Shown here piece by piece: positions 16,658 to 25,062 of a stretch of DNA of 43,486 nt. Made by a program: the position numbers and the translations under genes. Position 1 is the stretch's first letter. Every line of letters starts with the position of its first letter. The stretch is from Lachnospiraceae bacterium (GTDB lineage Bacteria; Bacillota; Clostridia; Lachnospirales; Lachnospiraceae): the NCBI GenBank assembly GCA_029063085.1, contig JAIDOW010000044.1, positions 1-43,486 of the forward strand, given 5' to 3'. Below the pieces are notes generated by a model. That model was not told the origin of the DNA. It did no database searches and saw only the letters and a list, made by a program, of their open reading frames with translations.

Positions 16658-16742
16658 GACTGTCGCATTAAATTTTTTCTTGTTCTTTGTTAAATTTATG
16701 TAGCAAAGCAGAGAAAAAATTTTAGTGCGTCAGTCCTTTTTC
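16658..16742 (+). terminator. Very long hairpin, terminator or small MITE-like repeat
   Basis: Arms at 16658-16680 and 16712-16735 pair over about 23 bp with one or two mismatches, followed by CTTTTTC. The outer bases (GACTGTCGCATT) resemble the end sequences of some insertion sequences. It therefore may be a MITE-type element used as a terminator. Confidence 0.65.
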
Positions 16743-17096
16743 TTGTATGGCATGTTGTATGGTAGGTTTTATTTGTAAAGTGTTGTTATGATACAATATC
16801 AGAGTTTTCAAGTAGAACATTAAAAGCATTTGTTCTGCAAAGTATAACTAAAAAAATGCGAATCATACCAAATATATTTTTTTAGTTAATATATTTGATA
16901 TGATAGTAAAGATTGTTATACAGATTTTTTATGACAATGGATAGCATTGTAAACTAGGGGTATCCTCTGAAGAGATGAGTACGAGCATGGATGGAATATA
17001 CCGAAAAAATGAGATATATTCCCAAACAATTTCTGGCTTATTTCTTTTTGTTAATATATAATAGAGTTCTTAGGACAAAAAAGGAGTATGGGAATA
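16743..17096. other. AT-rich intergenic leader, no gene seen
   Basis: About 350 bases between the hairpin and the PAS-GAF-GGDEF gene. It is very AT-rich, with possible -10-like boxes near 16895-16905 (ATATGATAG). There is no clear -35, ORF or known riboswitch fold. It may hold the promoter of the cyclase gene. Confidence 0.4.
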
Positions 17097-18410
17097 ATGG
17101 CAAATATCGAAACATGGGAATTTTATGAGAAATTGAATGAGATTGTATATGTTACGGATATGGATAGCTATGATCTGATATACATGAACCGAAAGGCCCG
17201 GGAAATATACGGTATTCATTCCATGGAGGAGGTAAAAGGGAAAAAGTGCTATGAACTGTTTTTTGGAGGTCAAAGCCCCTGTGTATTTTGTAATAATAGT
17301 CAGTTGAAGTCTAATTGCTTTCTGGAAGAGATGCGGTATCATCCGGCATTTAAGAGAAGCCTTGTACTGAAACAGACTATGATAGAAAAAGACGGCAGGA
17401 GATATCGTTTTGAGTTAGCAATAGATTTGAGCATATGGAATCAGTGGGGGAGTGAGTATGAAGCGAATGCAATCATGGTGAATGAGGGGCTTCGTGCTGC
17501 CATGACAGCACACTCACCGGAAAGATCCATTGCAATTTTGCTGGAATATTTAGGGCAGGTGCTAAAAAGTGAGAGGGTTTATATTTTTGAAGAATCAGGG
17601 GAAGGCACCTTTGATAATACGTATGAATGGTGTGCTGCCGGAGTTATTCCCCAGAAGGAGAATTTGCAGGATGTCCCCTTTGAGGTTGTCAGTATGTGGT
17701 ATAAGAGATTTCATAGTGGAGAAAGTGTTATTATAAAAAATCTGGAAAACATACGGGAAACGGATCCTGCATTATATGACTACTTAAAACCGCAGAATAT
17801 TCATTCATTGGTGGTAAGCCCTCTTGTAAGTGAGGAAAAAATCATCGGTTTTTATGGGGTGGATAATCCTCCTGAACAGTTCCTCGGGCATATTACAGCA
17901 CTTTTTCAGATTCTGGGATATTTTCTGGTATCATTTTTTCATAGAAGAAATCATGTCAAAAAACTTGAGGCTTTGTGTTTTGAGGACCAGTTGACAGGAA
18001 TGGGTAACAGACATGCTATGAATGAGTATATTGCTGCGATGACGCCTGAGAAAAGTATTGGTATTCTTTACTGTGATGTTATGGGACTGAAAAAGGCGAA
18101 TGATTCCATGGGGCATCAGGCAGGCGATAATTTATTGATTCGTGCCAGTGAATGTCTGCGGAGTGAATTTAAGGAATATGCACTGTTTCGAATAGGCGGT
18201 GATGAGTTTCTTGCTCTATGTACGGGAATTGGAGAAAAAGAATTATTAGAAAAAACGGAACAGGTCAAGATAGAAATGCGGAAACAGAATGCAAATATGG
18301 CTATGGGGCTCATTTGGAGACCCGACAGCAGAGAAGATATAGATAAACTTATTACACAGGCGGATAATCTGATGTATGAGGATAAAAGGGCGTGGTATGC
18401 CAAGCATTAG
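17097..18410 (+). CDS. PAS-GAF-GGDEF diguanylate cyclase
   Basis: A 437-residue cytoplasmic enzyme that should make the second messenger c-di-GMP from two GTP. The PAS domain (about 5-115) has VYVTDMDSYDLIYMNRKA and a cysteine pair in CVFCNN. The GAF domain (about 130-275) ends in PLVSEEKIIGFYGVDNP. The GGDEF domain (about 285-435) has the intact catalytic sequence RIGGDEFLAL, and the substrate region DQLTGMGNRHAM. No RxxD inhibitory site stands out. The ATG at 17097 is preferred over 17088 because AAGGAG (17081-17086) is too near the latter. It is a monocistronic gene with a terminator. The PAS cysteines could sense redox or a ligand, which is an inference. Confidence 0.9.
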   Translation: MANIETWEFYEKLNEIVYVTDMDSYDLIYMNRKAREIYGIHSMEEVKGKKCYELFFGGQSPCVFCNNSQLKSNCFLEEMRYHPAFKRSLVLKQTMIEKDGRRYRFELAIDLSIWNQWGSEYEANAIMVNEGLRAAMTAHSPERSIAILLEYLGQVLKSERVYIFEESGEGTFDNTYEWCAAGVIPQKENLQDVPFEVVSMWYKRFHSGESVIIKNLENIRETDPALYDYLKPQNIHSLVVSPLVSEEKIIGFYGVDNPPEQFLGHITALFQILGYFLVSFFHRRNHVKKLEALCFEDQLTGMGNRHAMNEYIAAMTPEKSIGILYCDVMGLKKANDSMGHQAGDNLLIRASECLRSEFKEYALFRIGGDEFLALCTGIGEKELLEKTEQVKIEMRKQNANMAMGLIWRPDSREDIDKLITQADNLMYEDKRAWYAKH

Positions 18411-18434
18411 AAAATAAGATAAGAATTGATTAAT

Positions 18435-18476
18435 AAGGTGTATGGAAATGAGAAATCAATGCCATATGCCTTTTTT
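18435..18476 (+). terminator. Rho-independent terminator
   Basis: An 11-bp stem with G-U pairs (18435-18445 and 18462-18472) runs into TTTTTT, 24 bases after the cyclase stop. Confidence 0.75.
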
Positions 18477-18502
18477 ATTTGCGCGGAAAGCGTAAGCCAG
18501 GC
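18472..18502 (+). repeat. 31-bp dispersed repeat, copy 2
   Basis: Matches 28 of 31 positions with 12135-12165; see that entry. It is followed by about 200 bases without a gene, which contain a stem AACGA-GAGAAAC/GTTTCTC-TCGTT (about 18535-18575). Confidence 0.65.
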
Positions 18503-18533
18503 GAATACCTGCATTCCAATTTGGTGCCGCCTG

Positions 18534-18577
18534 TGAACGAGAGAAACTCGCAAAGCGCGTTTCTCATCGTTGATAGG
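18534..18577 (+). other. Hairpin in intergenic region
   Basis: Arms AACGAGAGAAAC and GTTTCTCATCGTT pair over 12 bp with one bulge around an 11-base loop. No T run follows, so it is not an obvious terminator. It does not match a riboswitch I recognise. Confidence 0.5.
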
Positions 18578-18717
18578 GTTTTGATATATACCTGTAAGCT
18601 ATGATAACATATTCAGGATAGGTATTTGCTATTATGATGGTTTTGGCATAGAATACAATTAGAGAAAAGCATTTGACAGCTTACTATGCGAATATCTGAT
18701 AGAGGAGGATGATTTTC

Positions 18718-19605
18718 ATGAGACAGATGATAAAAAACAGGCAGTATGATGAAGAAAGGGCATTATACCATTTGAAGGATACAGATGTATTAAATTGTGT
18801 TTTTGCAGGGGAGGCTGACGGAGAATCCGTATTGAAGGAGGCAAGGGACGTGAACCTGAAGGATTGTAGTTTTTCCCTTCGTTATCCTCTATGGCATGTG
18901 AGGAAGTTTTCCATGAACCATGTAACAATGGATGAATGTACCCGTGCAGCAATCTGGTATGCCAGTGATGCAGAGATTACAGATTCTGTATTAGGAGGTA
19001 TTAAGGCGGTCAGAGAATGCAAGAATATTACGTTAAAAAACTGCAAGATAGACTCTACCGAGTTTGGGTGGAAATCACGTGGGATTACGTTAGAGGGATC
19101 GGAGATTGTATCGGAATATCTGTTTATGGATAGTAAAGATGTCACACTCCGTAATGTAAAAATGAAAGGAAAATATTCTTTTCAGTATATGGATAATCTC
19201 GAAATTACGGACAGTGAACTGGATACAAAGGATGCATTCTGGCACAGCAGAAATGTAACGGTACGTAACAGTGTTGTAAAGGGAGAATACCTTGGATGGT
19301 TTTCGGAAGCATTAACACTGATCAATTGCAAAATTATTGGGACACAGCCCCTTTGTTATTGCAGGAATCTGAAACTGGTAAATTGTACGATGGAAGATAC
19401 TGATCTGGCATTCGAGTATTCGGAAGTGGAAGCGGATATCCACAGTCATGTGCTGTCTGTTAAGAATCCGAAGTCCGGTATGATTATTGTGGATAGCCTG
19501 GGGGAAGAAATCTGGGATGATCCAGTGATGGAATGTAACGGAAAAATTGTACTTCGAAAAGATGCAGATATAACGGATATGGAAAAGATGGGGCGTGCCG
19601 GATGA
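18718..19605 (+). CDS. DUF3737 family right-handed beta-helix protein
   Basis: A 295-residue protein of the DUF3737 family. Successive ~20-residue coils end in alternating phrases such as DVNLKDCSF, NITLKNCKID, DVTLRNVKMKG, NVTVRNSVVKG and LKLVNCTMED, the pattern of a right-handed beta helix like pectate-lyase or pentapeptide proteins. It has no signal peptide, so it is probably cytoplasmic. The ATG at 18718 is used because GAGGAGG lies at 18702-18708; the ATG at 18709 is too close. Its function is unknown, although these genes are often found next to a pyridoxal-phosphate aminotransferase or hydrolase. Its stop overlaps a 37-residue ORF (TGATG). Confidence 0.85.
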   Translation: MRQMIKNRQYDEERALYHLKDTDVLNCVFAGEADGESVLKEARDVNLKDCSFSLRYPLWHVRKFSMNHVTMDECTRAAIWYASDAEITDSVLGGIKAVRECKNITLKNCKIDSTEFGWKSRGITLEGSEIVSEYLFMDSKDVTLRNVKMKGKYSFQYMDNLEITDSELDTKDAFWHSRNVTVRNSVVKGEYLGWFSEALTLINCKIIGTQPLCYCRNLKLVNCTMEDTDLAFEYSEVEADIHSHVLSVKNPKSGMIIVDSLGEEIWDDPVMECNGKIVLRKDADITDMEKMGRAG

Positions 19606-19718
19606 TGTTTCAGATGAACACTATTGATGATTTGGTACAAAATATGGTGGATGCAGCAAAGAGGAAGTGTCCTGTTTTTGTGAATGCAGGAAAAAACAGA
19701 ATCAGGATGAAGAACTAG
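19605..19718 (+). CDS. 37-residue ORF coupled to DUF3737 gene
   Basis: A small ORF starting in the stop codon of the DUF3737 gene (TGATG), beginning MFQMNTIDDLVQNMVD and ending IRMKN. The coupling suggests translation. The next 80 bases contain in-frame-like coding text (RHNIEVLDYLITKVEN) in another frame. This may therefore be the front piece of a gene broken by frameshift or deletion, with its tail near 19735-19812. Confidence 0.4.
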   Translation: MFQMNTIDDLVQNMVDAAKRKCPVFVNAGKNRIRMKN

Positions 19719-19832
19719 ATATTCTGTAAACATGCCGGGAAAACGCGGGATATTCATCGGATTCGGCATAATATTGAGGTGCTGGATTATCTGATTACAA
19801 AGGTAGAGAACACCAAAAAAAGGAGGATTAGT

Positions 19833-20549
19833 ATGGCAGGCATTAGTATAAAGGGAAATAGAGAAAAAGATGCTAAAAAGAGAAAAAACGGGTTGATATT
19901 TTTGTTTTTACTCCTGTTGCTATTGATGTGCCCGGCAAGAATAGCAGATGCAAAAGAAAAAACTGTATTAAGTACTGCGAGACTTACGATTACAGAAGGA
20001 ACGACAAAAACTTTGAAATTGAAAAATAATAGGAAAAAGGTAACGTGGAATGTGATTTCCGGTAAAAAGAATATCAGACTTCAGAATAAGAGTAAAAGCG
20101 GCGTAAGGATTGCTGCAAAAAAGCAGGGAATTGCAAAGGTTCAGGCAGTGATCGGAAAAAGGAAATATATATGTCTGATAACGGTAAAAAGAAAGCGGGT
20201 GACAGAGTTGGATATAATGGTAAACGGCAAAAAATTTAGAGCGGAGCTTTCGGATACTGTTGCTGCAAAAGCCCTGGTTAAAAAGCTGCCAATCACTATT
20301 AATATGAAAGAGTTAAATGGGAATGAAAAATACTATTACCTGAAATCCGAGCTGCCGGCAGAGGAAAATGTTTCAGGACAGATTCAGGCAGGCGATATTA
20401 TGCTTTTTGGGTCTGACTGCCTGGTGCTATTTTATAAAAGCTTTCAGACTTCCTACAGCTATACCAGAATAGGAAAAATATTGAATTCTGATAAATTGGC
20501 AGAGGCTGTGGGATCGGGAAATGTGGATGTGACAATTCAGATAAGGTAA
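19833..20549 (+). CDS. Secreted Big2-like protein with cyclophilin-like domain
   Basis: A 238-residue exported protein. AGGAGG (19821-19826) and the ATG at 19833 give a basic N-terminus and a strong hydrophobic core (leucine run), with probable cleavage near ADAK. Residues about 45-120 are a lysine-rich Ig/Big2-like domain. The C-terminal part (about 125-238) matches the cyclophilin-like fold family: MVNGKKFRAELSD, VKKLPITINMKELNGNEKYY, AGDIMLFGSDCLVLFYKSF and YTRIGKI. That fold is annotated as 'cyclophilin-like' without shown isomerase activity. It is a cell-surface protein. The Big2 module parallels those at 1096 and 8978. An unusually long hairpin terminator follows. Confidence 0.8.
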   Translation: MAGISIKGNREKDAKKRKNGLIFLFLLLLLLMCPARIADAKEKTVLSTARLTITEGTTKTLKLKNNRKKVTWNVISGKKNIRLQNKSKSGVRIAAKKQGIAKVQAVIGKRKYICLITVKRKRVTELDIMVNGKKFRAELSDTVAAKALVKKLPITINMKELNGNEKYYYLKSELPAEENVSGQIQAGDIMLFGSDCLVLFYKSFQTSYSYTRIGKILNSDKLAEAVGSGNVDVTIQIR

Positions 20550-20640
20550 AGAACAGGAGATACCGACAGCGAATGAAGAAAAGATTGTTTATAGTATGTG
20601 ATGAAGCGTAAGACGCAGTAATTCAATATTTATTATAAAA

Positions 20641-20695
20641 AACATACATTGACAAGAGGTATAAAACCTCTTTTGTCATTGTATGTTCTTTTTTG
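20641..20695 (+). terminator. Strong, probably bidirectional terminator
   Basis: A stem of about 20 bp (20641-20660 with 20666-20687, two bulges) is followed by TTCTTTTTT. It separates the Big2-cyclophilin gene from the two-component operon. Confidence 0.8.
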
Positions 20696-20726
20696 TTTGA
20701 GGGAATTTGTTTGAAATTGTTGTTTG

Positions 20727-20760
20727 TTGTAGTGAAATGTAATTTTTTGTATGAAATATG
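20727..20760 (+). promoter_or_regulatory. Possible LytTR direct-repeat site upstream of the sensor operon
   Basis: Two TTGTA-led half sites start at 20727 and 20747, 20 bp apart (TTGTAGTGAAATG and TTGTATGAAATAT). The same spacing is seen in the pair before the biosynthetic operon (22708-22740). LytTR regulators bind pairs of direct repeats about 20-22 bp apart. A TATGAT -10-like box follows at 20779-20784. Autoregulation is inferred. Confidence 0.4.
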
Positions 20761-20824
20761 TGGTGAATAAATTAGATGTATGATAATATAGTAAGTAGTT
20801 ACATAAGGAATAGGGGGAAGGGTA

Positions 20825-21562
20825 ATGGAAATTGCAATTTGTGATGATGACAATGCAGATTTAAAAATTATGGAAAAGCTGTTTCGGGAAATTTTTTTTA
20901 ATTTTGAAGTGGATTGTAATTTGCAATTATTTAATTCTGCTGCTCAAATGTTGAAAAAAGTAAAAAGGATTGATATAGCGATATTAGATATTGCAATGGA
21001 GGAATTAAATGGTATTGATTTAGGAAGAAAATTGAAAATACGATTTCCAGAGGCGCATATAATTTATACGACTAGTTACCGACAATACTGTATGCAGGCT
21101 ATCAATGAAGTGCATGCGTTTTCTTTTTTGTGTAAACCATTAAAAAAGGCAGTGGTAAAAAAGCAGATAGCAGGAGTCTTGAAGGAGATTCATCAGTTGG
21201 AGGATATAAGAGAGAAAACATTTTATAAAGTTTCGGATATGGAGGGAAAAGAATTTGCAGTTTTAAGGATAAATTTAAATGACATTATTTATTTTGAATA
21301 TATAAAATTAAAAAGAAAAATAGCTATTATACTTGAAAATAAGGTATACGAATACCCGGGTGTTATGAAAAAGCTTATAGAAGAATTGGAAGATGATGGC
21401 TTTGCAGTAAATTGCAGGGGGATTTTGATAAACTTAAGGCACATTAAAAAAATCAGGGGATACGACATATATATGGATAATGGCATGGTACTGGCCTTGT
21501 CACAAAAAAGAGTAATGAAATTCAAGGAGAAAGTAAATAGTTATATTCATGAACATATTTAG
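20825..21562 (+). CDS. AgrA-type LytTR response regulator
   Basis: A 245-residue transcription factor. The receiver domain (1-120) has the acidic triad DDD near residue 8, phospho-acceptor Asp55 in AILDIAM and Lys in FLCKPLKK. The DNA-binding LytTR domain (about 140-243) has NDIIYFEYIKLKRKIAIIL and the VNCRGILINLRHIKKI signature. A GGGGGAAGGG ribosome site precedes the ATG. It is followed 12 bases later by a GHKL histidine kinase, the AgrA-AgrC arrangement, but no agrB/agrD-type peptide genes are present. It is the best candidate regulator for the large operon immediately downstream, which begins with a direct-repeat pair. Confidence 0.9.
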   Translation: MEIAICDDDNADLKIMEKLFREIFFNFEVDCNLQLFNSAAQMLKKVKRIDIAILDIAMEELNGIDLGRKLKIRFPEAHIIYTTSYRQYCMQAINEVHAFSFLCKPLKKAVVKKQIAGVLKEIHQLEDIREKTFYKVSDMEGKEFAVLRINLNDIIYFEYIKLKRKIAIILENKVYEYPGVMKKLIEELEDDGFAVNCRGILINLRHIKKIRGYDIYMDNGMVLALSQKRVMKFKEKVNSYIHEHI

Positions 21563-21574
21563 GGTGGGATATGA

Positions 21575-22687
21575 ATGGGGGAAATAATACTATATTTATG
21601 TACTGGCTTGTCTTCGTTCGTTATGATAACCATTCCTATAGATTTTATGAATAGAAGATATATAAGGATACATAAAAGTAGTTACATGTATGCAGGGGTA
21701 GAATTCGTTATAATTATCTGGATTACGGAAGTTAATCTGAATAGAAATATATTTTGGAATTTGCTGGCATGGATTTTGATAGTCGCATTTAACTCATGCT
21801 TCTTTTTTTATGGGGAATTTGAACAGCCAATAAAAAGAATTTTAGAAAGTGAAGGAATGTTATTTGTCTGCATAGTTTGTGAGTTGCTAGGGACAGCAGT
21901 GGTGAATTATTTTATCTATACAATGCAAATAGAAATTTTGATAGGTTTGAAGAAAAAATATGTTGAACTGTTTTTCTCTACGGGGACAGTCATTTTTATA
22001 TATTATATGTTGATATGTAGATTTGCAAATATTATAAATGAGAAAAAAGACTTGGAATATGAAGTGGGATTGCTGAGAAATCAAGCCAAAATACAACGAA
22101 GATATTATATTCAGCAAGAAAAAAAGTATAATCAGACTGTTCGGATTTTACATGATGTGAATAAACATATTAAAATGATTGAACAGTTATATAGGAATGA
22201 AATGGTGGGACGGGCTGCAAAATATACAAAGCAAATTAAATATATGCTACATCCGCTTATTCCGGTAAAATATACGGGAAATCCTGTTTTAGACATATTA
22301 CTGACAGACAAAGCCTTGATTATAAAAGAAAAGGAAATAGAGTTTGAAATTAAAGTAAATAATGTAAATCTAAGTTTTATTGATTCGTTGGATGTTACTA
22401 TCATTTTTGGAAATTTATTGGATAATTCGATAGAAGCTTGTGAGACTGTAGAAACTGAAAAGAAGATTTTTATTGATATCCATTCATACTATGAGATTAT
22501 ATCGATCAGAATTGAAAACACCTGTACTGTTGTAAAATGGAAAAAAGGATTGCCCGTTTCAGAAAAAGGTATAGATAGGGGAATTGGTTTATTCAATGTT
22601 ATGCGTTGTGTAGAAAAATATGATGGCAACATGAAATTAAATAGTAATGACGGTATATTTACGGTAGATATTATTTTAAATTCTTAA
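21575..22687 (+). CDS. AgrC-type GHKL sensor histidine kinase
   Basis: A 370-residue membrane kinase. The N-terminal half (about 1-150) has five to six hydrophobic segments forming the sensor. The dimerization helix contains the phospho-acceptor His193 in ILHDVNKH. The ATP-binding domain (about 260-368) has the N box NLLDNSIEAC and the glycine motif DRGIGLFNV, typical of the AgrC/NatK HPK10 group. Such kinases usually sense a cyclic peptide or small molecule at the membrane. Here no peptide precursor is encoded nearby. The kinase may respond to the operon's own product or to a distant peptide. A terminator follows. Confidence 0.9.
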   Translation: MGEIILYLCTGLSSFVMITIPIDFMNRRYIRIHKSSYMYAGVEFVIIIWITEVNLNRNIFWNLLAWILIVAFNSCFFFYGEFEQPIKRILESEGMLFVCIVCELLGTAVVNYFIYTMQIEILIGLKKKYVELFFSTGTVIFIYYMLICRFANIINEKKDLEYEVGLLRNQAKIQRRYYIQQEKKYNQTVRILHDVNKHIKMIEQLYRNEMVGRAAKYTKQIKYMLHPLIPVKYTGNPVLDILLTDKALIIKEKEIEFEIKVNNVNLSFIDSLDVTIIFGNLLDNSIEACETVETEKKIFIDIHSYYEIISIRIENTCTVVKWKKGLPVSEKGIDRGIGLFNVMRCVEKYDGNMKLNSNDGIFTVDIILNS

Positions 22688-22710
22688 AAGGGCAAAATGC
22701 CCTTTTTTTT
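22688..22710 (+). terminator. Rho-independent terminator
   Basis: AAGGGC-AAAAT-GCCCTT stem followed by eight T residues, immediately after the kinase stop. It separates the sensor operon from the biosynthetic operon. Confidence 0.9.
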
Positions 22711-22780
22711 GTACTTCGTGTCAAAAATTTGTATCTCGTGCTATAACTATTCAAAAAATTTTTGAAAAGTGCAATACTAT
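22708..22780 (+). promoter_or_regulatory. Probable LytTR-activated promoter of the biosynthetic operon
   Basis: Two near-identical direct repeats, TTTGTACTTCGTG (from 22708) and TTTGTATCTCGTG (from 22728), lie 20 bp apart. A TACTAT -10-like box at 22775-22780 follows with no good -35, a layout expected when a LytTR protein activates transcription. The overlapping TATAAC (22742) is an alternative -10. The repeats lie between the terminator of the sensor operon and the first biosynthetic gene. A related single half-site, GTATCTCATG, lies at 25099-25108. Confidence 0.55.
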
Positions 22781-22819
22781 GTTGGTAATAACAAAGATAT
22801 AGGAGGTGTAAATCAGTAT

Positions 22820-23821
22820 ATGAAGAGAAAAGACTATATGATGGATGGGACAGCTACATTTGTTATGCCACATTGGAGAGCAGAGAATACATTAAGTAAA
22901 ATCCATTTGGAAGAAGCGATTGCGTCTGTTAAGTGTCAAACGGATCCCGATTGGCATTTAGTCATTGTTGATGATTGTTCACCCTGTGAGGAAGCCGTAA
23001 ATTATCTTGAACAAATAAAAGATGACCTGCGGGATAAAGTGACAATTTTAAAATTAGAACGAAATTCTGGTTCAGGAATGGCCAGAAACAGAGGGATTGA
23101 GTGGGCCTATCAGAATGATTCACCCATCGTTCTTTTTCTTGATGCAGATGATGTCAGTCATTCTAAGCGATTAGAAACCGTAAGAGCATACTTTGTTCAG
23201 GATTCTAAAGTAAATGTAGTGTATTCGACTTTTGAAGTGATTGATGAGTATGGAGAGAGAACACCGGATGAAAAGATTGCACCGGCTATCAGAGAGATTT
23301 TGGACGGACATAAGGAAAATGTGGTAGAAGGAGAAAATGCATGGATTCAAATTGCGACAGAAAAAAATTATACCAATCTAACATCTTCTACAGCAGTTCG
23401 GACAGAGATTGCATACAAAACCCCCTTTCCGGATGTCAGGGTATCAGAAGATGCTCATACATGGCTGAGATATGGGGCACATAAAGGAACTTTTGTTTAT
23501 GATGAAACTATACCGTCCTTATATCGTATACCCTCCGGTTCAAAAAGTGCTTCTGCATCAAGGGAAAGGCTGGAAAATTTTTGTGCCAGAAAAGTAAGGG
23601 TGGATACAGATGGTTTTTTTAAAGCGATGGAGATTGCATTAGAAAATGGAACAATAAAACCAGATGAGAAAGACGAACTGCTGATTCGTTTTTATATTAA
23701 ACTTGCGGAAAGTATGAAATATGCGGGAGCAGATAATTTAAAAACAGAATTGGCGAAGAAAGCAAAGCTGCTAAATCGAAATCTGGCAGAAAAACTGATA
23801 GAAGAAAAGGAACTGATATGA
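22820..23821 (+). CDS. GT2 family glycosyltransferase, first gene of the cluster
   Basis: A 333-residue cytoplasmic glycosyltransferase of the GT-A fold. AGGAGGTG (22801-22808) sets the start at the ATG at 22820 and excludes the upstream extension. The nucleotide-sugar domain has HLVIVDDCSP and GSGMARNRGIEWA, and the metal-binding DxD is in FLDADDVSH (around residue 107-113). The C-terminal region (about 200-330) is helical. Its acceptor is unknown. It precedes the UDP-sugar pyrophosphorylase and heptose genes, so I infer that it transfers a sugar made by this block, perhaps the heptose. The stop codon overlaps the next start. Confidence 0.85.
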   Translation: MKRKDYMMDGTATFVMPHWRAENTLSKIHLEEAIASVKCQTDPDWHLVIVDDCSPCEEAVNYLEQIKDDLRDKVTILKLERNSGSGMARNRGIEWAYQNDSPIVLFLDADDVSHSKRLETVRAYFVQDSKVNVVYSTFEVIDEYGERTPDEKIAPAIREILDGHKENVVEGENAWIQIATEKNYTNLTSSTAVRTEIAYKTPFPDVRVSEDAHTWLRYGAHKGTFVYDETIPSLYRIPSGSKSASASRERLENFCARKVRVDTDGFFKAMEIALENGTIKPDEKDELLIRFYIKLAESMKYAGADNLKTELAKKAKLLNRNLAEKLIEEKELI

Positions 23822-25062
23822 GAGATGAAAGGAATCTTTATCAATGTGTTTGGAACAAATTGCGAGAACACAATCAATTACAGCTTTTAAAATGGTATGC
23901 GTCTTTGGGAGAAAAAGAAAAACAAACTCTGCTGTTACAGTTGAATGAGATTGATTATACAAATTTGGAGCAGGCTTTTGACAGGCAGGAAAAACAGCAA
24001 GGGAATCTGTCAATAGAACCTATAGATGTATTAAAACTGGAGGAAATAACAAGAAACAAGGAAAAATTGCAGAAGTTAGGAATAAATGAAATTAGCAGAG
24101 GGCATGTTGCAGTAGTTCTGCTTGCAGGAGGACAAGGTACACGAATGGGATTGGATGGTTCTAAAGGCATGCTGGATATCGGATTGGAAAAGCCGCTGTA
24201 TTTATTTGAGATCGTTGTTAGAAAGCTAAGAAAAACAGCAGATTTAGCAGGATGCTATATAGATTTATACATAATGTTGAATGAAAGGGATGCTGAATCG
24301 GTAAAAGAATTTTTTGAAAAACATGATTATTTTGAATATCCCAGAGAGAATATTTTGTTTTTTCGGCAAAAAATGTATCCTAAGCTTTTCTTTGACGGAA
24401 AGATTGCATTGGAACAGAAGGGACAAGTAGCCATGGCACCGGGAGGCAATGGAGCGTGGTTTGAGGCACTGGAACAAAGTCACTTTGTGGAAAGGATGCG
24501 GAAGAAACATATAAAGTGGATTAACTTAGTATCTGTAGATAATCCTTTATACAATATTATTGATACAGCATTTTTGGGGGCTTTAATAAAACAAGACGGG
24601 CAGCTTGGAGTTCAAGTTGTTGAAAAAAGCAGCCCGTATGAAAAAGTTGGTGTGATTTGTAAAAAGGAGGGGAAACCGTATGTAAAAGAATATTATGAAA
24701 TGTCAAGGGAAGAGCAGGAAGCAGTGAATGAGCAAAATGAATTGTGTTATCGGTATGGAGTAATATTGAATTATATGTTTGATTTGAATGAAATGGAAAA
24801 CATACACACGGTTGATTTGCCAGTTCATCTTGCAGTTAAAAAAATACCGTTCATTGACCAGCGTGGGAAAACAGTGTTTCCGGAACAGGAAAATGGGTAT
24901 ATAGCAGAGCGGCTTGCATTGGATATGATTCATTTATTTGAACGTGTATTGGTATATGAGGTTGATAGAAAGAAAGACTTTGCACCAATTAAGAATAGAG
25001 TAGGAGAGGATTCTATTGAATCTGCAAGAAAATTACTGGTGGAGAATGGCTATGTACTATGA
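23818..25062 (+). CDS. UDPGP-type UDP-sugar pyrophosphorylase
   Basis: A 414-residue nucleotidyltransferase of the UDPGP type 1 family (eukaryotic-style UAP/UGP). The UTP-binding loop is VVLLAGGQGTRMG, followed by SKGMLDIGL; VSVDNPLYNIID and VVEKSSPYEKVGV match UDP-HexNAc pyrophosphorylases. It makes a UDP-sugar from UTP and a sugar 1-phosphate. It could supply UDP-GlcNAc for the GT2/deacetylase step, or UDP-glucose for the RifL-type step. It could also be the missing nucleotidyltransferase for the heptose 1-phosphate produced by the next three genes, since no HddC/HldE homologue is present. Its start (ATGA) overlaps the previous stop. Confidence 0.85.
   Translation: MRDERNLYQCVWNKLREHNQLQLLKWYASLGEKEKQTLLLQLNEIDYTNLEQAFDRQEKQQGNLSIEPIDVLKLEEITRNKEKLQKLGINEISRGHVAVVLLAGGQGTRMGLDGSKGMLDIGLEKPLYLFEIVVRKLRKTADLAGCYIDLYIMLNERDAESVKEFFEKHDYFEYPRENILFFRQKMYPKLFFDGKIALEQKGQVAMAPGGNGAWFEALEQSHFVERMRKKHIKWINLVSVDNPLYNIIDTAFLGALIKQDGQLGVQVVEKSSPYEKVGVICKKEGKPYVKEYYEMSREEQEAVNEQNELCYRYGVILNYMFDLNEMENIHTVDLPVHLAVKKIPFIDQRGKTVFPEQENGYIAERLALDMIHLFERVLVYEVDRKKDFAPIKNRVGEDSIESARKLLVENGYVL

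Noticed and set aside
18472-18600. Riboswitch (c-di-GMP type) near the cyclase gene
   Set aside because: The stem present does not show the conserved c-di-GMP-I core and lies downstream of the cyclase gene, behind its terminator.
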